Shown piece after piece: positions 1 through 8,700 of a stretch of 21,735 nt of DNA. Made by a program: the position numbers and the translations under genes. The notes below the pieces were generated by a model. The model saw nothing but the letters and a program-made list of their open reading frames with translations. It was not told the DNA's origin and did not search any database. Source of the stretch: Hyphochytrium catenoides. Taxonomy: Eukaryota; Sar; Hyphochytriomycetes; Hyphochytriales; Hyphochytriaceae. Every line of letters starts with the position of its first letter. Position 1 is the stretch's first letter. The stretch lies in assembly GCA_900088475.1 (NCBI GenBank), contig FLMG01001659.1, forward strand, positions 1-21,735, written 5' to 3'.

Positions 1-1730
1 CGATGATCCTCTTTGATCCTGGGGTCTAAGTACGCGGCACGAAGCCATGTGTCCTTAAAGTACAGATCATCAAGCTTCTTATGTAGGCCACTTCCCTCTT
101 CACGGCTTGGAGGGCTTTCAGAGTTCATCTTCTGTCGCCATTCTACCGCGTACTTCTGCACAGTCGCCAGATCGGAGAGCAGGGCCTTGGTTTGTCCTTT
201 TAGATTCCAGTACGCTGGCAGCCAGAAGACTAGGCGTTGCGGAACAGAACCAGCCGGCAGTTCCTTAAGTCGTTTTTCCTCCTTCGCCATCTTTGCAAGA
301 GCTTCATCGGCATCTTTCCTCCTGAACGGGTCATTGTGGTCTTTCAGGTATCCATTGAGTTGTTCCCAGTATTTGTGGAAGAGGAGGGTCTGCTCCCGCG
401 AGAGGTGCTTCCTTATGAAATCAAAAGCTCTCTGCATAGTTGCCATGTCTCCTTTGTGGGAGAAGCCCATTTTCTTTTCAAGCAGCGCCTGTCTGTCATT
501 GGGATTTATCCCCTGCGCTATGAGCTTTAGGGAACCGATTATGCTCGTAGCTGCTTCCTGATCCCAGAAGGGCGCCGTTTTCCCACCAGCCGGACGATTG
601 CTGGTGCGTAACTTCTCCTCCAGCCTGGCCACTCTGAGCAGGAGAATCAATGCTTCCACATACTGGACTCCGATGTGCTTCACTTCTTCAAGTGGCAGCT
701 CTTGCCAGTTTGGACCTACTTTCTGCGCCAGCAGCTCGTTGATATCGCGCAGATTAAGATCAGCACGCATCATCGTTATGAGCTTGTCTAGCTTGTTACG
801 TAGTGCGTTAGTATAATAGCGTCTGACCGGGTCCGTTGGAAGGACAAGAGTCAGATGATCCCCCACCATAAGCTTCTCATGGTTACCGTCCAGTTGTACC
901 TGAACAATTCTCGCAACCTCTTTCTCTATCTCCATTATGTCTGCTGCAGCCTTGGAAGTTGAATGGGAAGAGATCCCCTTTTGCAAGTCGGTCAGCGCCT
1001 TCTCCTGCGCCTTCAGCCGCGCTATAAGAGTCTGTGAAGCGACCGATGGTCTCTGATCCATATTTTTATAGTGCTCAAGGGTCGTCTCCTCTTGTAAGGC
1101 AGCAGCCTTGTAATGCATCTCGGTTCTGATCGCGTTATCTTTTCGTGCCTGGTGGACCTGGAGCAGATCTTGAAACTGGCCAAAGGGGAAGGTTTCTATG
1201 TCTCTAGCCGGGAAGTGAGAGTGAAAAGCTGTCTTCAGTTTGTCTATCTGGGCATGTAAAGAACGCTTTGCCTCTCGTAGACGGTACTTCTGCTGTTTTA
1301 CTCTTGCCTTCATGACTGCAGCGGAACCTCTACTACCACCACGACCACCAGGCGGACCATTCTCTAGCTCAGCTATTGTTTTGGAAATCTGGGCTAGTGA
1401 ATCTCCAGGTGTGACTCCATCTCTTCCAGTTCGCCCGGTAGACTGCTGTGGCACTTTTTTAGCATGCTGCGGGTGATGAGAGTAAGAAATCTGGCTGTAA
1501 AAAGAGGGCTCCTTTGGCCCCAAAGGCTTAGGAAGGGGAGGTTTTGGCTGGTATGACTTCCACCGTTGAAGCGAGCGCAGATGAACTTGATCAGCGTTAA
1601 TCAAAGAGTACGAATAGAAGAGGAGGCATAGTAGAAGACTAAAACGCAGAGCCTGAGGGCCCAGGCGGCGGCGCCACCCTGCCCTCCTGCAGCTTGCTGT
1701 CTTTCCCATCCTCTGCGGTATCATCATCAT
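1..1730 (-). CDS. Partial signal-peptide-bearing, helix-rich protein of unknown function (C-terminus beyond left edge)
   Basis: Translating the minus strand from 1730 to 3 gives about 576 codons with no stop; it runs off the left edge. An in-frame TAA at 1734-1736 limits the 5' end. In-frame ATGs lie at 1730, 1727, 1724 and 1709; I take the first. Residues about 27-46 form a hydrophobic core (ALRFSLLLCLLFYSYSLINA) behind an Arg-rich N-terminus, a plausible signal peptide with cleavage after INA. Then come a Pro/Lys/His-rich stretch, a Gly/Arg-rich linker near residue 128, and long charged amphipathic helices, probably coiled coil in part. One segment near 665-720 reads WQELPLEEVKHIGVQYVEAL. 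I see no catalytic motif and recognise no family. The length, the balanced composition and the signal sequence argue for a real gene; function, full length and a possible upstream exon are unknown. It would be secreted or enter the endomembrane system. Confidence 0.72.
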   Translation of the reverse strand, partial: MMMIPQRMGKTASCRRAGWRRRLGPQALRFSLLLCLLFYSYSLINADQVHLRSLQRWKSYQPKPPLPKPLGPKEPSFYSQISYSHHPQHAKKVPQQSTGRTGRDGVTPGDSLAQISKTIAELENGPPGGRGGSRGSAAVMKARVKQQKYRLREAKRSLHAQIDKLKTAFHSHFPARDIETFPFGQFQDLLQVHQARKDNAIRTEMHYKAAALQEETTLEHYKNMDQRPSVASQTLIARLKAQEKALTDLQKGISSHSTSKAAADIMEIEKEVARIVQVQLDGNHEKLMVGDHLTLVLPTDPVRRYYTNALRNKLDKLITMMRADLNLRDINELLAQKVGPNWQELPLEEVKHIGVQYVEALILLLRVARLEEKLRTSNRPAGGKTAPFWDQEAATSIIGSLKLIAQGINPNDRQALLEKKMGFSHKGDMATMQRAFDFIRKHLSREQTLLFHKYWEQLNGYLKDHNDPFRRKDADEALAKMAKEEKRLKELPAGSVPQRLVFWLPAYWNLKGQTKALLSDLATVQKYAVEWRQKMNSESPPSREEGSGLHKKLDDLYFKDTWLRAAYLDPRIKEDH

Positions 1731-1736
1731 GATTTA

Positions 1737-2683
1737 TGCTGAGATTTGATTGCTCGGCGTTACCATCGCCAGGAGAATGTTGCAAGACTGGTAACAATGA
1801 GCTCTGCGTCTTGGCAGCAGGTCTCTCAACTGAGATTGAAAGCAAGTAATGACTTGCTTGAAACCGGAGAAGAAGATGCCGTAACGATTGAAGGACGCGC
1901 TGCCTTGCATGAGGAAGGGTCCCCTTATGCACCGGCCGTTGGATGCCTACATGCGTGAAGAGAATATCACCCTCTTCTGCGCCGACAGCTATAGCGGATT
2001 CGGCGAGTCGATAGCAGAATATGGACCGAAGGAGTAGTGCATGATATATTACTGAGAAGAAGGCAAAGAACCGAGTATACGATTCAAGGAACCTCTACCG
2101 TCTTCACTGAACGAGCTCCAAATTTTCTGGGATATATAGAATCTCCGAATACTGAAGAGGTGTTTGGAGCTGTGAAGCCTGAAGATGTCGTGGGTCCAGA
2201 GCTGGTTCCAGGCATTGGGGCTGGGAGTTTGTTGCTTCAGTTGCAGGGCAGAAGGAGAAAGGATGTCGTTCTACCAGGAAGAAACAGAAAAAGAACTTTT
2301 GGCTAGTAGTGTGAGCTAGTTCGTGGCAGCCGGGCGCCCCCTACAGCGCCGCGGTAGTTCTACACATGAACAGGAACACACTAGTCAGATGTGTTGTCTC
2401 TTCTGTTGCTAATAATCGGCTAGCAAGGGTGGGAGATATGAACGCCGCCTGCAGGCTGACAAACGACTTCAAGCTTTTCACGTGCTGCCCCATCGGAACC
2501 CACTGACAGTTCTTCTAGCTGTTCTACTGCTCCCACTCTACCTACTCCTTGGGATACCGACCTAAGATGGCTAGTTGTAGGATGCCTTGAGTTCCTAGTT
2601 TTGTCTACTGCTATAATAAGACTATTCTTACTACTAGAGGAAGTAGAAGGAGAGGGAAGGAGGAGAAGAGGAAGATGAAGATA
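1737..2683. other. Region upstream of the left gene; contains a coding-like block, no confident gene
   Basis: This stretch starts at the in-frame stop before the left gene. On the plus strand, 1797-2306 holds three overlapping protein-like reading frames: an ATG frame from 1797 to 1958, a second open from about 1882 to the TAG at 2033-2035, and a third open from 1995 to the TAG at 2304-2306. The first and third join in phase if 1955-2014 (GTGAAG...ATAG, 60 nt) is an intron. Overlapping plausible frames can also mean a frame-shifted pseudogene or chance. I see nothing recognisable in 2307-2683. Confidence 0.3.
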
Positions 2684-2872
2684 ATGAAAAAGAGACAAGA
2701 GGTACGAAGTGTGAACTCTTCTTCGACACGATCTCCTCCGCCACCATCATTATCGGGAATAAAGAGGAAGGAGGAGAGGAAGAAAATGAAAAAGAGACAA
2801 GAGCTACAAAGTGCTGAACTCTTCTTTAACATGCTCTCCTCCGTCACCATCATTATCGGGAAAAGGAAGAAG
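2684..2872. repeat. Two-copy tandem repeat, period about 102-103 bp
   Basis: The motif ATGAAAAAGAGACAAGA begins at 2684 and again at 2786, and CATTATCGGGAA recurs at 2748 and 2851. The copies differ by a few substitutions and one inserted base. Purine-rich sequence at about 2641-2683 and sequence after 2872 resemble further decayed copies. Short ORFs cross it on both strands, but low complexity explains them. Confidence 0.85.
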
Positions 2873-4700
2873 ATTCATAGGTGAACTCTCGACAAGAAGG
2901 ATAGGCATGAGGAGAAGACGAGGGCGTGGCGCCGAGACCATCATCAACAAGCTCTCAACCATACACGACGCTAGAGTGGGGGCCAACTGCTGAATAGCAA
3001 TACCCTTCAGAGTCTGTAGCGCCCTCTCTTCATGGAAGACGAGAGAGGTTCAGGCATGAGGAAGAGTCAGAGTCTTTGTCAACCGAGACCAATGACCAAG
3101 CGGCCCCAAGAGCGGCACGATCACTCTGAAGCTTAACCAGCTGTTGCACACAGTCCAAGACATTATAGGGCATAGCACCACCAAAGCACTCCCAGACTAG
3201 CAGCACATACTGCAGCCTGACACGGACTCCCATACTTCCTCAACTTTGCTTTCTCCGATAGGCGACCTTGAAAGCCGGCATGGATTGCTGCGTAATAGGG
3301 AAGGTTCTGGATTGCAACTTATGCCTGGCAGACACATCAAAGGCCGACCGAGTACTGATAGGACGTTGAGAAGCCACGAACAGGAATGTCTAAGCTCTGA
3401 ATGGAACCCGGAAGAAGTTGGCAAGGTTCGCGGGAGACTTTGAGAACAGGGCTCCCGAAAGCTTTAAGAGGTAGCTTGGCCCTATCCAAACACTCGCCGG
3501 TTCTAGTGCACACTATCATCCTCCTGTCTCTTCGGTATCCATTTTAGAACTAGGGCGCCCTGAGCTGGACCTTCGAGCGGACATATATCAGCCTCCAATG
3601 CCCTGTTATCACCTTGTGAAGACGAGACCAAAAGTGGCAGCTCTCCTCTCTGTCCCTAGAGTGTTAGCAGCAGCGGTAGAGGGTCATAGAGCATCGCCAA
3701 ACACACGGAAGCAGTATGGGCTTCCCATCTCTTTGTCTGACAACGTTCATGTTTGGGTTCTTCACCAGTTGGACCCTTCTCTAGCTTCTCTGCTCGAGAT
3801 TGATCATGGTGCCTGGTGCCTTTCTTTCCCTTCCGCCGTCTCCTCCTCTTATTGCTGTGAAGATCAGTCATGATTCTTCCTGTTCTGATTATAATGAGAG
3901 TAGTGGACAGTTGAAGAGATCAAGGACTCCATACTAGCTCTTACCTCTTCTTCCCCGGAGTAGTAAATGCTTTTATATCATCATCGCGCTTAAGAAAGCA
4001 AGGAATCACATAGAACCCAAAGCAAACAGCGGATCGACTATGGTGGCTCATTAGCGCATGCTCTCATAACCAAACAAGGAAGAGGCCTCCCCCATCACTC
4101 CGAGGATTCTAACCCCAAAGAAGCGGGAGGAGAATGCAGATTCTCTTTCAAGTTATTAATAACATGTTTGAAGCGAGGCTGGTGAACAGTTTCCCCTCAG
4201 ACATCTTCGTCGTCTTCGGAAGGATCCTCTGAGTTTGACTATCCGGCTAGCCCCAGAGTCTTACACTTCCTCCCTCTTGTGGTCCCTCCTAGGGTTTGTT
4301 CCCTTATGTTGACTTCGTCCATTTTCCGCCCTAAGCTTAGACGAAGTAGGCCCTTGTTTCGCAATGGCTTTATGCTACTGCTCACTTGACGACGACGTGC
4401 TCACGGCTCATGCCAATAATCAACGCTGTACACTTGGTGTTCATCTTGCAAGCAGGGCTTCCGGAAGGGAAACGAGTGGGACATTAGGCCACAGAGCACG
4501 GAGTAAAAGGAACTGTATCAGCGGGCGGATGAAATGACACTAACTTCTGCTAGGCCAAAGAAGTACATGTTATGCATGGTCTACCCAGCTCTTCTATTCA
4601 TAACCTCAGGGCTATGTTGCCAACTGAACTGGCAATGCAATGGCTCGATAAGTGGCGGCGCTACTCTGCCGACCGACCTTCTTCCTCAATCTTCATCATC
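2873..4700. other. No confident gene
   Basis: There are several short ORFs of 60-90 codons on both strands. Some near 3030-3519 (minus) and 3598-3873 (plus) look mildly protein-like. The minus frames at 3337-3519, 3197-3424 and 3030-3233 follow one another in different frames, as a decayed gene might. None has a recognisable domain, and several start at TTG rather than ATG. I call no gene here. Confidence 0.4.
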
Positions 4701-4766
4701 AGTTCGGGTTGATGATAGATTGTGGCTGCTGCTGACAGGCCGCTCGCCGCAGCTTGGCTTTGGACC
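4701..4766 (+). repeat. Dispersed direct repeat, copy 1
   Basis: The block beginning GGTTGATGATAGATTGTGGC at 4707 and running to GGACC near 4766 recurs at 5185, 478 bp downstream, with only about five differences by eye. A looser match continues, including GGCGACGAG at 4833 and 5288. In one plus frame both copies read VDDRLWLLLT, but the two ORFs containing it share little else. Confidence 0.8.
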
Positions 4767-5178
4767 AGTGGTAGTGGGAGAATTGGGCAGCCAACTGAGA
4801 GACAACCCATCTTCCAACCCATCGACATCGATGTGGCGACGAGAGACGAAAGGGAAGGTTGAGATGTGAAAGCTGTGGTTTTATTGAAGGCTCGTCGGGT
4901 GACTCCATTTTGACTTGCCCGTTTCTCATAAGTTACAAGCTGTCAATAAATTTGGAATACGCTCAGCTGGTTTGACTTTGTAATGTACTATACGGAGTGA
5001 GTGTAAGCCCGCAGCCATTCTTTACAAGGCTTTACATCAAAATATCGTGACAAATATCTGTAAAGATACAGGATCAGAACCCCAAACGATTTTGTTGGAT
5101 CTGTCACCACCGCAGAGCTCAGCAAGCAGTGCCTTCTGATGCTGCTGCTGAGGAGTTGCTGCTGATTGATGGCGATGT

Positions 5179-5244
5179 AGTTCCGGTTGATGATAGATTG
5201 TGGCTGCTCCTGACAAGCCGCTCGCCGCAGCTTGGCCCTGGACC
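5179..5244 (+). repeat. Dispersed direct repeat, copy 2
   Basis: Second copy of the element at 4701-4766. GGCGACGAGGAG follows at 5288 and again at 5563, just upstream of the oxygenase gene, so the family may include a third short remnant. It may be a fragment of a mobile or segmentally duplicated sequence. No terminal inverted repeats or target duplications could be fixed by eye. Confidence 0.8.
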
Positions 5245-5775
5245 GACAGAGCTGTGGGATACTATCTCAGAGCAGACTTGCGTCTTGGCGACGAGGAGGA
5301 GCCCATCATCGTCCCATCAGCTGAGTGAGGTATAGACTTGTACTCCGTATTTGGCACTACTCGTGCTCCGTCACAAGCTAGACTTCTCCAGGCTCTAGTC
5401 CATCCTCTGCAGTTCACGCATAAGCCTAGACAGTAGCGAAGAACCTTTTTTTCTGTATGACTAGATCTGCTTCTCATCAACAAGCACGTGCTTGACTACT
5501 GATGTCATCATTCTTTATTACTATCCACTAAGAGTACGGAGCATAGCCAACATCACCTCGATGGCGACGAGGAGCTAATTTGCTTCTTTGTTTTTCCTAG
5601 GTCTACCTCATAGAAACGACCCTTCTGAAGATAGTCCATTATCCCCCATTCCTTTGACTGCTGGGGGAGGCGGATCTGTTCCTAGCTTCATCGTTCTTTG
5701 GGAATCTCACTGGCGGACTCACTCTTATACCCTGCTGTGCTTGAGAGGAAGAAGTCATCCCTTCCTGTTGTCGCA
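5245..5775 (+). promoter_or_regulatory. Upstream region and probable 5' leader of the dioxygenase gene
   Basis: No gene is visible. A tiny upstream ORF (ATG at 5561, stop at 5576-5578, five codons) precedes the main start. At 5586-5600 a pyrimidine run ends in CCTAG, which looks like a 3' splice site, so a spliced leader exon is possible. An in-frame TAG at 5683-5685 prevents direct extension of the main ORF upstream. I see no clear TATA box. Confidence 0.35.
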
Positions 5776-8700
5776 ATGTTGGACGGGTGCGGCGAGGTCT
5801 CCAATGACTTCTGTTTGGATCTCTTAGAGGCAGTCTGGAGTGCTTCTGATGGAGTGGACCATCAGTGTGGCCAAGAGTGCACTAACGGCAGGACCTTTGC
5901 TGCCGGCGGGAAAATTGATTGTCACGACTCTCCATTGCCTCATCATAATAGTTCTTGTCAAGAAGCCACCACTGCTCCCCGCTTACCGGCAGATGGTCAG
6001 AAGACTCCGTTCTTGTCTGCGGTAGTCGTTGAGGGCATGGGAGAGCTTCCCCTGCCGCTCACCGCGCAGGACGCAATCAAGCTCCGTGCTGTCTGTGAGC
6101 AAGCTCCTTATGGGCATGGGATGGCCACCGTTGTGGACACCTCTGTACGCAGAGCGTGGCAGTTAGATGCAAAAAAGATATCTTTTCCCATGAATACTGA
6201 CTTGCGAGGGGGAAATCAAGGCCATGATCCTACGACGAAGGGACAGGAACAATCAAAGGAGATGCAGACAAACTCCTTTCTCTCTGGTTCAGTGCAGCAG
6301 CTGGCCCTGCGCGCTGTGGCTGCCATGGGACTTGACGGCTCGGCATTACAGGTGGAGGCGCGCCTGTACAAGCTTCTTCTGTACGAGTCAGACGGCCACT
6401 TCAAGGCTCACAGAGATACGGAAAAAGAGGAAGGAATGTTTGGCACTCTGGTCATTCAGCTGCCGACAGAAACAGGCTACGAGGGCGGTGCGCTTGTGGT
6501 GCGTCATCGAGGCGTTAACAAGACCTTTGACTTCTCCTCCTCAGGCCAGAAGGATTACTTCTTTACGGCTTTCTTCGCAGATTGTGAGCACGAACTCCAG
6601 CGAGTGACCAGGGGCTACCGTCTATGTCTTGTTTTCAACCTAGTCCGTCAGAATAAGGAGATCGCCATCAACCCTGGGGACTTGCGAGGCCTCAGTGAAG
6701 CAGTGGCAAGGACAGAAGTGCTTCTAAGGCCATGGTGTAAGGCCATACAAGCTGAAGAGTTAGGTGCCTCAACCAAGGGTGAAAGCGGATTCAAAGAGGA
6801 AGACAGGACAAGAAAACAGCCCGCAGCAGAAGCTTCTGGAGAAAATGGGGAAAGAGAAAACGGAGGTAAGGCTTTGGCGGATGGAGGATCGGTGGGTGAG
6901 GAGAAAGAGGAAGAAGGAGACGAAGAAGAAGAAGACGAGGAGGAAGAACTGTTCTTCCCTGAGAAGCTTGCCATTCCTCTTCGCCACAAGTATACCAAGA
7001 AGAATCTCTCCTTCGCCGGTCTCAAAGGAGAAGATAGGGTGCTTGCGGAGGTTCTGAGAAGCTGTAGAGACCAAACAGGGCAGCCCTGGCTCGACCTTCA
7101 CCTCTGTATAGTGACGAAGCAGGTGTATGGGATGCCTGATGGCTATGATCACTATGAGGACTATCGAGGCCGGCGTGGTATATGGAACCGATGGGGAAGC
7201 TACTCCTATTCTGATGATGATGAAGAAGAGGACGAAGATGACGATGAAAGCGAAAGAAGGCGTGAACTGGAAGAAGAAAACGGCCGAAGGAGCCTTAGCG
7301 GGTACGATATGCTGGAGATCCACGATACCGAGTTTGACAATGGTTGCTGGGTAGGGCTAGATGACAAGGATCTCGGCTTCGTGGTTCCAATTGATCTTGA
7401 CAAGGAAATTGTCTATGATAGAGAAGAGAACAGTGAACCGTTTGATATAGATGCGGGCCCGGATGAAGACGAAGTTGAAGGCTACACAGGGAATGCAGGC
7501 CCGACCCTGACTTACTGGTATCACACGGCTCTCCTCGTCATTTGGCCGAGATGCAGACGGATTGAGATTGCTTGCGACGCCAATTTTGAGGGTGCTCTTT
7601 CCCTTGTAGAGAAATTGGAGAGCCATAAGCAAAATGCAGAGGCGAGAGTTGCTCTGCGGAAGGTCCTGGCCTTCATGGAGCGGGGACGAAACAGAAAGGA
7701 CAGAAGAGAAGGAGCGCCTTGGGGAAAACATCACACACCAATCTACATGAGACTCCTGCAAGGCAACCGAAACAAGGTCTCTGTGGGGGCTGCTCGGCTT
7801 CTGAGGCTCGCGGTGCAGCTAGAAATGTTGTTGGAGGCTCTGCAGGTGCTGAAGATGTTAGGCGCGTTGGCACAGCAAACTCCTACTGCGCATGCTCAAT
7901 CATTCTCCTATAGCCGATCCAACGATTATGCCGTAAGCACGGCGGAGGCAGATGCCGTCGCGCTTGTTGTACGCAAATTTGGCTGGAAAGTTTGCTCACA
8001 GCTTGTTCTTAGTCTTCTGGTACCTCAGCGGTTCACTTCCGATGGTTCTTCCTACGCACATCTGGCCAGAAGGCTGCAGAGCTTAGGAGAGATTGAAGCT
8101 GCGGAGGCTGTGGGCAAGAGAACGTTATTCCTTTTCTTCTCTTCAAAAAGCGCTTCGTCTAGGGGTGCACTCTGCGCTATCATCCATATGATGCTTTCGT
8201 TGCCTAGCTGCTTGCAGGAATACTCGGAGAGGCTTAAGAGCAGCCTTCGAGGACTTAACAGCTCAACGCTGGCGGAGATTATTCTCCATCTTCACAAAGC
8301 AAGATTCCCTAGCAGAGGAGACGGAAGTGACAACTCTGCGAGTCTCCTTTTGCCAGCTCCATCCTGCTCGCAAGTTCCTGGAGGGTCGCCTGAATCTGCT
8401 TGTTCTCCCTGTGGACCTGAACAACAAGCCAAGGCCATTTCTGTGAAGGATGAGCCCTTGATGTTAGAGGTTTTTACTGCTGCCTGTCGCATGTTGACGG
8501 GGAAGGAATTGCAGTCATCGCGACAACTTTCAGCATCTCAGCCCTCATACTCTCATTCCTACTCCTTCTACTCTACATCCAGCAAGGCCCCTCCACCCCT
8601 GCCCATCATCCCACTGCTTGAGACCTTCTTATGGCTTGGAAACGCTGACATCTTCTCGTCAATGTGTGAGGCTGTAAGGCAGCAGTACCGTCAAAGTGGC

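Noticed and set aside
1-60. AAYLDPRIKED at the end of the visible left ORF resembles the LDPR motif of hAT transposases
   Set aside because: The rest of the ORF has a signal peptide and coiled-coil-like helices, with no BED finger or hAT catalytic residues. The match is too short to name a transposase.
2037-2306. 89-codon ORF taken as a complete gene
   Set aside because: Its apparent start is GTG, and the frame is open further upstream to 1995 without an ATG. It is kept only as part of the coding-like block.
3030-3519. Minus-strand cluster of three short ORFs as one spliced gene with a 26-nt intron
   Set aside because: The join is in phase, but the intron would be implausibly short and there is no domain or transcript support.
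4980-5350. Inverted ATACGGAGT/ACTCCGTAT pair as MITE ends
   Set aside because: The match is only 9 bp, the flanks do not continue as inverted repeats, and no target-site duplication is visible.
5698-5775. Extending the dioxygenase to 5698
   Set aside because: The codon at 5698 is TTG. The first ATG in the frame is at 5776, and an in-frame TAG lies at 5683.
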